From assembly GCF_004193775.1 (NCBI RefSeq), contig NC_041021.1, positions 33,677,718 to 33,741,717 on the forward strand: a stretch of 64,000 nucleotides of DNA, read 5' to 3'. The notes beneath the pieces are model-generated. The model made no database searches. It saw only the letters and a list, made by a program, of their open reading frames with translations, and had not been told where the DNA came from. Origin of the DNA: Glycine soja (taxonomy: Eukaryota > Streptophyta > Magnoliopsida > Fabales > Fabaceae). How positions within the stretch are numbered: position 1 is the first letter of the stretch; every line of letters starts with the position of its first letter. The position numbers were made by a program, and so were the translations under genes. Positions 34,101 to 45,189 of the stretch are shown piece by piece.

Positions 34101-34424
34101 AAGAATATGTTCAGCCTCCATAGGAACTATATCACAATTAAATTCATCCTTGTATGTCCCAATTGAGAAAGGTATCTTCACTTGTTGGTTAACTATCATT
34201 TCCCCTTGCTCATTGAGCCATTGAAGTTTATAAGGTTTTGGGTAGGGAATAATAGTGAGGTTCAAATTTGAAACTAATCTTGTGCTACAACAATTGCAAC
34301 AAGATCCACTATCCACAATGAGAGAACAATTTTTATCTAAAATTTTGCATCTTGTATGAAAGATGTTCTCTCTTTGGGATTGAGATAGATCACAAGACTG
34401 ACCTCCAAGGAGCCTTCTAACCAT
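30917..34424 (-). pseudogene. pol: CRM-type pol: protease, RT, RNase H, integrase (broken)
   Basis: Frame 33507-34424 carries the protease (LIVDSGSCCN, ILLGRPW) and the start of RT ([18 protein letters not shown]). A frame change follows, then 31759-33576 carries RT ([37 protein letters not shown], catalytic [12 protein letters not shown]), RNase H ([43 protein letters not shown]) and integrase (GHFGIDKTL...CVACLQAKS zinc region, [22 protein letters not shown]). A stop at 31756-31758 (CAA to TAA type) breaks the integrase; 31501-31737 continues it ([23 protein letters not shown]). 30917-31309 is the C-terminal tail ([20 protein letters not shown]), running into the LTR. Confidence 0.9.
31146..31160 (-). 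promoter_or_regulatory. Polypurine tract of the CRM-type element
   Basis: The minus strand reads AAGGGGGAAGGGA immediately before the 3' LTR boundary. Confidence 0.75.
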
Positions 34425-34533
34425 TAAGAGGTCACCTTCTTCATGGGGGTAGACTTCCTCACTAGACTCTTCACCCCTTACTTCATCTTTACTTCCACTA
34501 GAGGAAGGGCAAGAAGTAGTTTCCTCTTGACTA

Positions 34534-35544
34534 CTATAAATGTCGACCCCTCATAATCATGGTTTTCTTTGTGGGGCATTGGGAAGCAATGTGACCTCTC
34601 CCAAGACATTTGAAGCATTTAATGTTGCTAGTCCTTTCTTGGGAACTAGTCTTAGGGGTGTATTTCTCTATGGTCTTACCCTTATCTTCCTTGGGTTTTG
34701 AAGGTGCAGCCCCTAAAATTCCTTGGGCTTGGTCCTTCCTTGGATAAGAGTGAAAGCCATAAGATTTTGAAGAAGGCTTTCTTTTTAGTTGTTGTTCCAC
34801 TCTTATACAAAGTTGGACTAGTTCTTCTAGGTCCCTATATGGAAGGAGTTCAACCTTGTCCCTTACTTCCATATTAAGCCCATTAAGGAACCTAGCTATG
34901 CTTGTTCTTTCCTCCTCCCTAAGTCTAGCTCTTAAAAAGAGTAGTTCCATTTGTTGTCTATATTCTTCAACACTCATACTCCCTTGTTTAAGCCTTTGGA
35001 GCTTGTCCATAAGCTCTCTTTCATAGTAAGAGGGAATGTGCCTCTTCCTAAGGGTACTCTTAAGATCATTTCGATACTCTACTGGAGGATCCCCATGAAT
35101 CCTTTGTTCCCTAACAAGGGAAGTCCACCAATAGAGGGCATACCCTTGAAAGCTAAGGGTAGCCAATGGAAATTTTCTCTCTTCGATAATATAATGGCAA
35201 ACAAAGAGTTGTTCAACCTTAATTTCCCAATCTAAATAGGCCTCAACATTATCTTTTCCATGGAAATATGGAAGGCTTATGTTCACCTCTTGAGGCCTTC
35301 TATCCTTTTCTCTTCTTTGGGAGCGATGTTTAGTATGTGAACTATGAAGCCCTCTATAATAGTCGCTAAGTTCTTCACTTAAACTCTTGCAAGAGTCATG
35401 ACTACTATATGAGGCATGTTTTTCTCTTTTCATTTCTTCCATTATTTTTCTTCTTTCTTCCGCTCTTATTTTTTCTCTTTCATCTTGACTTATTTCTTCC
35501 ATTCTTTTTTTCCTTTTTCTTTTCTCTCTTATTTTTCTTTCCAT
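34534..35544 (-). pseudogene. gag: CRM-type gag, 336 codons, cut short by a frameshift
   Basis: ATG at 35542-35544. A very basic, helical N-terminus (KIREKRKRKKRMEE) is followed by the retrotransposon gag core (SLPYFHGKDNVEAYLDWE, LSFQGYALYWWTSLVREQR, IPSYYERELMDKLQRLKQGS, FLNGLNMEVRDKVELLPYRD) and a CCHC knuckle (CFKCLGRGHIASQC). It ends early at 34534. The homologous frame at 49046 reads on through IYSSQDEATTSP, and comparison indicates a 2-bp loss here just after MIMRG. The capsid and RNA-binding parts are complete. Confidence 0.88.
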
Positions 35545-35636
35545 AACATGAGGGAAATCAACTCATCTAAGATTCTAGATAGAGGGTCCTTATGACTAGT
35601 ACCCTCACCATTAACACTAATTGAATGATGGCTCAT
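35529..35636 (-). CDS. Short ORF overlapping the gag start (35 codons)
   Basis: ATG at 35634-35636, product beginning MSHHSISVNGEG and ending ...LWKEK, stop at 35529-35531. It overlaps the gag ATG in another frame. The non-autonomous relative has the same overlapping ORF at 48385-48531. It may be the true N-terminus of gag split by an ancestral frameshift, or an upstream ORF. Confidence 0.35.
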   Translation of the reverse strand: MSHHSISVNGEGTSHKDPLSRILDELISLMLWKEK

Positions 35637-37364
35637 GTTGGTTCCTAAGTTGTGGTTTTTTCTTGTTGGGGGTTTGAAAACAAAAGGTAAAAGAAACTGT
35701 GGTTGAAACTAGCCAAAATAAACACTTAAAGAGGTGTGAAAGATAAGGTAAAAACTAAATGGTAAAAGGTAAACTATCTAGGCGGTTTGACAATGGAAGA
35801 TAAAGGAAATAAGCTATGAAAATAAGCAAGAAATGTAAACTAGGCGAATCCTAAGAGTGTTTGGATGACCACATTTAAGGTTCCTAACAAAACACTCACA
35901 ATCCTAAAGGAAAATTGCTTAAAATTATTACACACAAAGGGAAGTAGGGTGACCTATTGGAGGCTCCCAACTTATTTCCAATGAAAGGCCTTTTTGTTAC
36001 AAAACTTGAAAGCAATGAAAGTAAGTGAATTGTCAATTACAAAATTGCAAAAAGGTCCTCAATTTAGGTGGTTTTTCTCTCTTTGGTGATTCACTCAATT
36101 TTGAGTGATTCTTAGTCCAATAACTCTTAAGGTGGTTGGCCCCTTGCTTCTTGACCCAAATTCTTCAAGGGATGGCACCAATCCTCCTTTCCAATTCCCC
36201 TATATGGCAACTCACAAACAAGGAAACAAAGAGACAAGCAATAACCAAAGACAAAAAAAATGAAATGAAAGCTAAACCAATAGATTTTTAACAAGACAAT
36301 TTTTGAAGGATTATTCAACAATTAAAGCAATGAAAAGGACATAGAAGCAAGCTGGGACTCAGAGAGAAACTTAGAATGGCTCTAGAGTAGAGTAAAAAAA
36401 ACTGAAAAAAAACTCAACAAACCTCTAGCTTTGGCACTTGTTTTCACACTAATTTTCAATTTAAATTTAGGAACTAAGATTGGTATAAAATAGGCACCAA
36501 TTATAGAATAAATTTTGAGCCAAAACAACAAGCACACTTCCCTTTCACTTTTTTTTCCTGGATACTGATTTTTCTGATAACTTTTGTGATTTTTAGTATT
36601 TTTTCCTTTTATCAAAATCACTTGGTTCTTTTTTTATAACTTTTTTCCAAATGTCTAGAAAATTCAGTAAATATTACAGCTCAAAGTTAGAAGTAACCAA
36701 GTCTTAGTAATTTTTACAAATTTGTATGTCCAAGCTGCCAGCACCTGCGATTTTAGACTTCGAATTTTTTTTAGCATGGAATATTGATTGCCTTGGGCTT
36801 ACTTTCAACCTTCCTATGTATGTTGAACTCACTAGAATTGTTTACCATAGTTTTAGGAGTTCAATATTCACTTAGAATCAAAATTTCAGCCAGTAATTCA
36901 TTCACCAAAACTCAAATTCACAATAGACACAATCATAAGGAAACCTAAAAGTTCAAGAAAAGGATCACAATCAAAGACTCTCTAAGAATTTTGCATGAAC
37001 ATGTTAAGGACTAATTAACATGCAAATATTTGACTCAAATCAAATAATAGGATAAAAGAATTTCATACACTCATGAACAAATGAGTTAGACAAAGAAACA
37101 AGAAAAATAAAATTCAGCACAACATAAGAAATCTTATGTGACAAGTTTCATGACTAGACATGACTTCTATGACAAAACTACAATAGGTGAACAAGTCACT
37201 CTAGATTTTTGAGGTTTTCTTCTACTTTAATGTTTTTGTATGAATTTTATGGTTTACGTTTCAGCCACAAAAAATAACAAGACAAAACTCAAAGGAACCT
37301 AAACTCAACACAATTCATGGTTCAAGAACAAGAACAAGAAATTCGAACAATAGAAAATCAAATC
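35637..37364 (-). other. CRM-type leader, 3' part
   Basis: Untranslated leader, homologous over its length to 46680-48384 of the non-autonomous copy. It continues across the solo copia LTR at 39026-39210. No coding frame of note. Confidence 0.75.
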
Positions 37365-39020
37365 TGTTGGATCAAGTGGCCTCAGAATAATTAAGAAGGG
37401 GGGGTTGAATTAATTATTCCTAAACCTTTACTAATTAAAAATTTACTCTTCTAAGGCTTTTACTATGTTGTTAAGAGAATAAGGAGTAGAAGATAAACTA
37501 AACCAAAAGTAAAAGCGGAAATTAAAATGCACAGCGGAAAGTAAAAGAGTAGGGAAGAAGGAGACAAACACACAAGAGTTTTTATACTGGTTCGGCAACA
37601 ACCTGTGCCTACATGCAGTCCCCAAGCGACTTGCAGTCCTTGAGATTTCTTTAAACCTTGTAAAAATCCTTTTACAAGCAAAGATCCACAAGGGATGTAC
37701 CCTCCCTTGTTCTCTTTGAACCTAGTGGATGTACCCTTCACTAGAACTGATCCACAAGAGATGTACCCTCTCTTGTTCTCAGTCAACAACCCAAGTAGAT
37801 GTACCCTTTACTTGTACCACAAAGGATGTACCCTCCAATGTGTTAAGACAAAGATCTCAGGCGGTTAAAATTTTGATACTTTGTGAATGGGGATACAAAA
37901 GAATTCTCAGGCGGTTAGTCCTTTGAAAACATTTATATAAGGGAAATGGATGAATCAAAAGAATTCTCAGACTATGTCGTTTTGAATTCTTTGACAAGGG
38001 AGAAGGGAGACACAAAAGAATTCAGGCGGTTAGTCCTTCGTTCTTTTGGAAAAGGGAGAAGAGAGACACAAATAAAATTCAGGCGGTTAGTCCTTGGCGA
38101 ATTCTTTTTGGCAAAGGGAGAAGAGATGAAAAGAATGAATAGCACAAGTTTTCAAGGTTTAGAAAACCAGAAAACTTTGGAATGCTTTTGGCACAAAGAA
38201 GAAGAAGAAGTTCAAAGGGATTCAAGGCTTGTAAAGGATTGTATTAGATTGATTGGATTGATGTGATTAATGTAAAATGCAAAACAAAGCCTTGCTTTTA
38301 TAGACTCTTCATGTCTGGTCAAGAGGACCATTTAGAAGAGTTATGACTTTTAGAAAAACTTAAAACCAATTTGAAAAATTCAAAAACCATTTGAAGAGTT
38401 ACATCTTTTGATTTGTTCAGAAACAATCACTGGTAATCGATTACCAAATCAGTGTAATCGATTACACAAGGCTTTTATGTGAAAGGATGTGACTCTTCAC
38501 ATTTGAATTTGAATTTCAACCTTCAAAGGCACTGGTAATCAATTACCAAAACATTGTAATTGATTACAACTTTTTTTGAAATCAATTGGAACGTTGTAAA
38601 TTCATTTGAAAACTTTTTCAAATTCATTTTGATACTGGTAATCGATTACAACAATCTGGTAATCGATTACCAGAGAGTAAAATCTCATTGGTAAACATAT
38701 TTTGAGAAAAATCCATGTGCTACTCAGCTTTTGAAAAAACCTTTTCATACTTATCTTGATTAAGTCTTCTCTTGATTCTTGAATCTTGAGTCTCGAATCT
38801 TGAGTCTTGAATCTTGATCTTGATTCTTGGAAGGTTGATCCTTGAATCTTGAAGTGTTCCTGATTCTATCTTGAACATCTTGAACTCATTCTTTCTTGAT
38901 TCTATCTTGAACATCTTGAACTCATTCTTTGATTGACCTTTGAGCTTTTTGTCATCACCTTTGTTATCATCAAAACATCTTTGAATCATTCTTGATTAAT
39001 CATGAAGCTTTGCTTCTACA
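37365..39020. mobile_element. Solo SIRE-like copia LTR, 1656 bp
   Basis: Starts TGTTGGATCAAGTGGCCTC and ends GCTTTGCTTCTACA, with the perfect target duplication AAATC (37360-37364 and 39021-39025). The unbroken counterpart of the insertion site is visible near 46690 (GATTTGATTTTCTATGG on the plus strand). The first 50 bp clearly resemble the LTR at 7795. No internal region is present, so this is the product of LTR-LTR recombination. It contains TAATCGATTA pairs at 38434/38455 and 38639/38660 and a mutated pair at 38536/38557, all 21 bp apart. It also has repeats of GGATGTACCCT (37690-37840), CAGGCGGTTAGTCCTT (37860-38100) and TCTTGAATCTTGA (38770-38900). Confidence 0.92.
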
Positions 39021-39194
39021 AAATCTAGCTTCTATAGCAAGTTTAATCAGTGGAAACTCTAAAGAATCATGTTAAAAACATTTAGCACAAGACATGTGAG
39101 GAGATACATGAAGAAAAATGAAGAAACAACAATGGAAGAGAAGGTAAAGCAAAAAATTAATAGAGGTTTAAGGAGCACCTACTTGAAGCTCTTG

Positions 39195-39208
39195 TGCTCT
39201 GATTACCA
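39195..39208 (-). promoter_or_regulatory. Probable primer-binding site of the CRM-type element
   Basis: The minus strand reads TGGTAATCAGAGCA two bases inside the 5' LTR. It resembles the tRNA-Met site TGGTATCAGAGC with one extra A. The relative at 46510 reads TGGTAATCAAAGCA. Confidence 0.55.
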
Positions 39209-39210
39209 CT

Positions 39211-40111
39211 TGATGGAAGCTTGCTTGTGGAGCTTCTGTGGAGGCTGGATCTTTGAGCTTCAATGAGGTTCTTCAATGGTGATTTTCCACCATGGAGATG
39301 CAGCGGAAGGCAAAGGAGAAGAGGAGAGGGGAGGCACCATCCATTAGGGAATAAGCCATGGAAGAAGGAGCTTCACCACCAAGAATGGGCCTTGGATAAG
39401 AAGCTTGAAGATGATGCTTTAATGGAGGAAAAGAAAGAGAGAAGGGGGAGCACAAAATTGAAGGAATAAAAGAGGGAGAGAAGTGGAACTTTGAAGTGTG
39501 TCTCATAAGACTTTTATTCATCAAAGTTACAACAAGTGTTACACATGCTTCTATTTATAGACTAGGTAACTTCCTTGAGAAGCTTTCTAAAGAAAACTTC
39601 CTTGAGAAGCTTCTTTGAGAAAACTTCCTTGAGAAGCTAGATCTTAGCTACACACACCCCTCTAATAACTAAGCTCACCTCCTTGAGAAGCTTCCTTGAG
39701 AAGATTCCTAAAGAAGCTAGAGCTTAGCTACACACACCTCTCTAATAGCTAAGTTCACCTCCTTGAGATGAGAAACTAGAGCTTAGCTACACACCCCTTA
39801 TAATAGCTAAGCTCACCCCATTCCAAAAATACAAAAAAAGTCCCTACTACAAAGACTACTCAAAATGCCCTGAAATACAAGTCTAAAACCCTATACTACT
39901 AGAATGGCCAAAATACAAGGCCCAAAAGAAGGAAAAACCTATTTTGATATTTACAAAGAAGTGTGGATCCAACCTTGACCCATGGGCTCAAAAATTTACC
40001 CTAAGGTTCATGAGAACCCTAGGGCCTTCTTTAGTAGCTCTAGCCCAATCCTCTTGGAGCGTCTTGCTCATTGCTCTGGTAACTGGTCCCTTCCTAGAGA
40101 GGATTACATCA
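39211..40111 (-). repeat. CRM-type 5' LTR, 901 bp
   Basis: TGATGGAAGC at 39211 to GGATTACATCA at 40111 on the plus strand, followed by AGTTA. It carries a copy of the pol C-terminal coding piece (39956-40110) because the gene's end lies within the LTR. Confidence 0.88.
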
Positions 40112-41755
40112 AGTTAGTACCGATCGTAGAAGAATTTGAAGAGATCTTGGGATGCCCGCTAGGAGGAAGAAAACCATATCTCTTTTCTGGGTTCTACCCC
40201 CTCCATGGCGAGAATAGCCAAAATGGTCAAAATCTCGGCATAAGAATTGGACCGAGTAAAACAAAATAGAAATAGGGTGGTCGAAATACCAAGGAAGCAC
40301 TTGGAGGAGAAAGCAAAGGCTTTGGCAGATCAAGGTGAATGGGCTTCATTCATTGATGTCCTAGCACTATTGGTGTTTAGAGTCGTCCTCTTCCCAAAGG
40401 TGGATGGGCTAGTGGACCTAGCAGCGACCGACGCCTTCCTAGATTATCACCATAGCAAGCAAAGTCTGGTCGTGGCTGTTTTGGTCGATGCCTATGACAC
40501 ATTTGATCATAGATGCAAGAAGAGCGGCGCAAGGATTGTCTATTGCACACCCGCTCTATATGTATGGCTGGTGTCTCACCTCTTTCATCATGAAAGTAGA
40601 CTCATTTGTCCCCTAGAAGGCCACCGTATGTGTGCTGAGAAAGGGAAGGCAAGTTGGGAGCAGCTCTTGGCTGGTATGGTAGGGGCATCCATCAATTGGT
40701 TCCCCTGATGGAAGGAAGGAAGAGCCAGAGTTTTGTTCTCATATGAAGGGTTCTCAAACGTCCCCTTGATGGGAACGAGGGGTTGTATCAATTATAATCC
40801 CATCCTTGCCATAAGACAACTTGGCTATCCCATGGGAGGAGCGCCTTCGGAAGAAAGCATCACGCCTTTCATCGCACGGGGTTTCAGTGACCCCAATGCA
40901 AGGATGTTTCAAAGAGTCCGAAAAGCATGGAGTGCGGTGTGAAGGAAGGATAAGGAGCTCAGGTGAAGCAATAATGGGATCATCGGCGGTTATCACAAGT
41001 GGCTGAAGGCTAGAATGCAAGAAATAACTTGGCTCCCGAAGCTAAAGCTCTCAAGTGAGGAAGAGGTTGAAACCCCTAAGGAAAGCAAAAAGGTGCAAGC
41101 CTTGAAGGTGGAACTTGAAAAGGTGCAAGCGGTCAAGGAAAGGTTCAAGACAACGGCCATCAAAATCCGAAAAGAGGTCGACGAGCTGAGAGACATCAAC
41201 ATGGCCACAACCGAAGCATTGGAACGGGAAACAAAGAGGGCCCGAAAGGAAGAATGGGGCCGAAACAAGTTTCAAGGGGCTTTGTGGGGCAGCAACAACG
41301 AGCTTAAGCTTCGAAGGGCCAAGAGAGACCAGTCGAGAGTCGAAGGTATGATATTAGAGGACAAGTTGAAGGCTTGTCAAAGGTCAAAGAGGCATTTGTC
41401 TGAACAATTGAGTAGGACGAAATAAAACATGTGGGCCATCATCAACCAATACAAAGAGAAGCTAAATCTAGCTTCAACCCATGAGCAAAGGTCAAAAGAC
41501 GAGTATGCGAAGGTATCGGTCCTGCAAGCAAAAAAGGAAGCAAGGGAGAAGGTGATAGATTCATTAAACAGAGAAGCAATAATGTGGATGGATAGGTTCG
41601 CTTTCACCTTGAATGGGAGTCAAGAGCTTCCAAGACTGCTAGCCAAAGCCAAGGCGATGATGGACATGTACTCGGCTCCTGAGGAAGTTCATGGGCTCCT
41701 CGATTATTTCCAGCACATGATCGATTTGATGGCCCACATAATTAGGAACCACTAA
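40112..41755 (+). pseudogene. Tat/Ogre ORF1, second part (DUF7745-like with coiled-coil tail)
   Basis: Resumes the frame cut at 30235. Recognisable blocks: VPIVEEFEEILGCPL; a frameshift near 40250; LALLVFRVVLFPKVDGLVDL; VAVLVDAYDTFDHRCKKSGA; TPALYVWLVSHLFHHE; NVPLMGTRGCINYNPILAI; ARGFSDPNARMFQRVRKAW. A long helical region (41015-41755, e.g. KVQALKVELEKVQAVKERFK) is probably a coiled coil. From 40250 on, one frame is kept, broken by stops near 40706, 40940, 40963 and 41423. At least three of these look like CGA to TGA or CAA to TAA changes. This is the extra ORF before gag seen in Ogre elements; its function is unknown and this copy is dead. Confidence 0.8.
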
Positions 41756-42004
41756 GGCGTTTGCATTTTTGCTTTAATTTTGACAAGATGAACATTTTTG
41801 TTCCATGATAAAAATGAGTTTGGTTCAATCCTAGTCTTTGCTCAAAACTTCTACACGAGTCCAATACTTCGACAACTTCTCTTTAGCATGCATTCATGTT
41901 TAGTTCTTTGTCGTATTGCTCACTGCATTTTTGTTCTCTTAGTAGTGAACACCATAACTAAACACGCTTTAAGGCACCCCTATCGAACCCGTTCCAAAAC
42001 TAGA

Positions 42005-43695
42005 GTCATGGGTGACATAGAAGAGGTGTAAGAGCAAATGGAGGCCATGTTAAGCATGAAGTGAATGATGGAAAGTAATGTGGTTGTAGTTGCCACTACC
42101 AGCACCGCCGTGGAGGCGGATCCAAGCCATCCATCCGCCATAAACCAAGCCAACCAACCCATCCCGAACATGGTGGGTCAAGGAGGAGAGGTGCTGGGCA
42201 GCACTAGTGGTCCATACATGGGGCATAATAGGAATGCTTACCCCTGTGGCTTACCCCCGAATTATACACCGCCCACCATGCACATGCCCAATGAGAACAC
42301 TAACCACGTCGTTCTCGTTATCTTTGAGAGCCAGCAACCACAGCCTGTAGGAGGCACCATGAAGAACCTCGGGATCATGCTTAGGTTGACTTTAAGCCAT
42401 ATCCTGCATTCACCACTGAGGGACCAGCATGTAGTGGTATGCCTCTGCCCAATCATGCGGGAGCACCTCAACCCCGCCCGCTGCGACTGTTGCATTTCTC
42501 AGTAGGGGGGCTGCCTTCGGCAGTGGAAGAGAGGGAGAAACTTGATCTCATCGAGGAGAGATTAAGGGCTATTGAACGGTTTGGTGATTACCCTTTTGCT
42601 AACATGGCAGAATTGTGTTTGGTACCCGATGTTGTCATCCCCCTAAAGTTCAAGGTATCAGATTTTGATAAGTACAAGGGGACTACTTGCCCCAACAATC
42701 ACCTAAAAATGTACTATTGAAAGACAGGGGCATACTCCAGAGATGAGAAGTTGTTAATGCATTTCTTCCAAGAAATTTTGGTCGGAGCGGTGGTCATCTG
42801 GTATACCAATTTGGAGGCTTCTCGTATCCGCTCATGGAAGGACTTGATTACTACCTTCATTAGGCAGTACCAATACAATACTGACATGGCTCCTAATAGA
42901 ACTCAGCCATAGATATGAGCAAGTGGGAGCATGAGTCCTTTAAGGAGTATGCCAAATGGTGGAGCGACTTGGCAGCACAAGTGGCACCCCCCATGGTGGA
43001 AAGAGAGATGATAACTATGGTAGTGGACACACCGCCGGTGTTTTGCTATGAAAAGTTGGTGGGTTACATGCCTTCTAGCTTCACAGATCTAGTATTTATG
43101 GGCGAGAGGATCCAAGTAGGCCTAAAGAGGGGGAAGTTTGATTATGTCGCTCCTGCCAATATGAGTAATAGGAGGTTCGGGGCAAGTGGGGCAAAGAAGA
43201 AGGAAGGAGATGCCCATGTTGTGACTTTGGCTCCTACTTGGGAAAAACCCCAACAAACCTTTCACAACACTTACTAGTATGCTCAACATCAACCAAGCTT
43301 TTTGGCCCGCATCGGAAACCCTTCCAATCCGGTGCCCATCCAGCAAAGGGCACTTGCTCAAAGGGCCCCCACTCAAAACTCGGCTCCCTCACAACCTCGC
43401 CCTGCCGGCAACTCCAATCCTAGCACAAGTGCCAATCCGGGGAGGAATTTTCCAGTGAAGAAACTTACGAAATTTGCCCCGATTCTGATGTCGTATGTGG
43501 ACTTGCTACCATCCTTGATCGCCAACCAAATGGCGGTGGTGACCCCCGGGAAAATTTACCAATCTCCTTTCCCTGGATGGTACAACCCCATTGTAACATG
43601 CGCTTATCATAGGGGTGTCCTGGGGCATTCGATAGAACAATGTGTGGCCCTCAAACATAAGGTCTAGAATTTGATCGACGCGGGGTGGCTGAAGT
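42005..43695 (+). pseudogene. gag: Tat/Ogre gag (plus-strand copy), frameshifted
   Basis: Starts near the ATG at 42008 (MGDIEEV then a stop) and runs through several frames to 43695. Shared with the minus-strand copy: FDKYKGTTCPNNHLKMYY, WYTNLEASRIRSWKDL, FIRQYQYNTDMAPNR, AKWWSDLAAQVAPPM, GYMPSSFTDLVFMGERIQVG, and the zinc-like CAYHRGVLGHSIEQC. Stops include one at 42718 (Tyr-Tyr-stop where the relative has Cys). At about 43696 the gag is interrupted; it resumes near 45241. Confidence 0.85.
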
Positions 43696-45189
43696 TAGTC
43701 GCCTTATACGACTAACTTTTGTATAGAAATTATTTTCCAAAACTTGTATAGTTCCCTAATTTATGGTTGTTTTGGAGTAATCTTGTAAATAAATCTTGTT
43801 TTATGGTTAAAGTTGTCTTTAGAATATGTCCATTGGATTTAATGATGAAATCTGTGGATTTTCAGGTAAAACAAGAGGCTAAGTCATGAAGTGCAAAAAG
43901 TGACAGTTGAGCTTAGCTCAGCAATTGGGCTAAGCGCGCATCCACCGCTAAGCGCAGCTTCAGCGTGCTTAGCGCAAAGGAGAATCTAGCAGAGCATTAG
44001 CATCAAGGTCGCGTGCTAAGCACGAGATTAGTGCACTAAGCACAACTGGTGTCTTTAGCCAGGCTCAGCGCACGACTGGCGCTAAGCTCGAATCCACTTA
44101 CCCACGCTAAGCGCGAGGGTGGCGCTAAGCACGACGTTGTGAATTCAGAACCTCTTTAAAGCCTGTCTTGTGCAGAATTAGGGTACACTTTGACACACAC
44201 CTTTTACAAACTTTTAGACAGATTGTAGGCAAAAGAAAGGGCACAGATTCCAGAGCACACCACAGTGCCTATTTGGGGAAAAGATCCCTAGAAGCATCAA
44301 GAGGAGCAGCTTGTGCATTGAAACCTAGGTTTTGTAAGACTATTATTGTTTGGGTTTCTTGTAATGGCTGGCTAAGCACCCTAGTTGGGGATTTCTAATG
44401 AGTAGTTGATGTAAATACCTAATATCTAATTGATTATGTTTTCTGTGTTCAATGCTTAATGTTTGTATGCTTTTGGTCTGATCATCGATTTGTGTGCATA
44501 GTTAGGTGACTTTAGCATTGGGAAATGTACTGTTTCCTTAGAACTTGATTGAAGCAGGATCGAAACTTAATCTTACAAGAGGGATCTATAGATTAAGTTT
44601 TGGTTTTAATTATGTTGTTACAATAATGTAGTTTAGTCTAGGCCTAGTCTTACAAGAGGGATCTGCAGACGAAGCTTAGGCTAAATTAGGCTAAACTTTC
44701 GTAAGCTGCTTGAGCTGAGTCTAGTCTTACATGAGGGATCTGCGGATAAAACTCAGTTTAAGTTAGTCTAAACCTAAGAGGGTTGTCTTAATTGGGCCTA
44801 GTCCAACAAGAGGGATCTGAGGATGAAGCTTGGATTAATTCGGTCTATCGAGGGATCGAGGTTTAGTAATTTAGGCTACAGCATAGAACACAAGAGCATG
44901 ATTGATTAGAGAAATATATTTATATGCATTAGCTTGTTTGTGAGAAAGACCCAACATTTCTACCTATTGCTATCAGTTTTACTTACTTTGCATTTTATAG
45001 ATTTAGCATAAAAGTTTAGTTTAAATTCTATTTGAAATTATCAATCATACATGTTCTCTCAACAATGCTACATGTTATCAATCATAACGTTAGTTCCCTG
45101 TGTTCGATACTCGGATTCATCCGTTTTAATTTTTAAATACTTGATGATCTGGTGTGCTTTCTGACAAACCGGATTTCCCTTGAATATAT
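43692..45189. mobile_element. Unassigned LTR-like insertion in Tat/Ogre gag, about 1.5 kb
   Basis: The gag reads to LIDAGWLKL before this stretch and resumes at TFREDDPNIK (about 45241) after it, so about 1.5 kb was inserted. No coding region is seen. It holds a scatter of GCTAAGCGC / GCTTAGCGC / GCTAAGCACG motifs at 43910-44135 and an imperfect 76-bp repeat at 44560-44850. Its right part has the CCCTGTGTTCGATACTCGG and TACTTGATGATCTGGTG style that I recall from Athila-type LTR ends. I could not place TG...CA ends or a target duplication with confidence. The left junction has a perfect 10-bp hairpin (43692-43718). Confidence 0.5.
44560..44850. repeat. Imperfect 76-bp repeat x 4
   Basis: CTTACAAGAGGGATCT and variants recur near 44573, 44650, 44725 and 44803, each followed by a GCAGA(C/T)GAAGCTTAG-like segment. 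Non-coding. Confidence 0.75.

Larger units (their letters stand above)
30236..40111 (-). mobile_element. CRM/Reina-type Ty3/gypsy chromovirus, complete but mutated
   Basis: Spans LTR to LTR (30236-31145 and 39211-40111) with the perfect target duplication AGTTA (30231-30235 and 40112-40116), inserted in the Tat/Ogre ORF1. Ends are TGATG...CATCA. On the minus strand: 5' LTR, primer site, leader about 1.9 kb long, gag, protease, RT, RNase H, integrase, polypurine tract, 3' LTR. Integrase last makes it gypsy; RT and integrase motifs look like the CRM/Reina clades. The pol C-terminus runs into the 3' LTR, a feature I recall for CRM elements. I did not identify a CR motif or chromodomain. Several frameshifts and stops make it inactive. 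A solo copia LTR sits in its leader. Confidence 0.9.

Noticed and set aside
39956..40110. Separate pol fragment of a second CRM-type element
   Set aside because: At first it looked like a truncated tandem copy, but the AGTTA duplication and the TGATG...CATCA ends show that this coding piece is part of the LTR itself.
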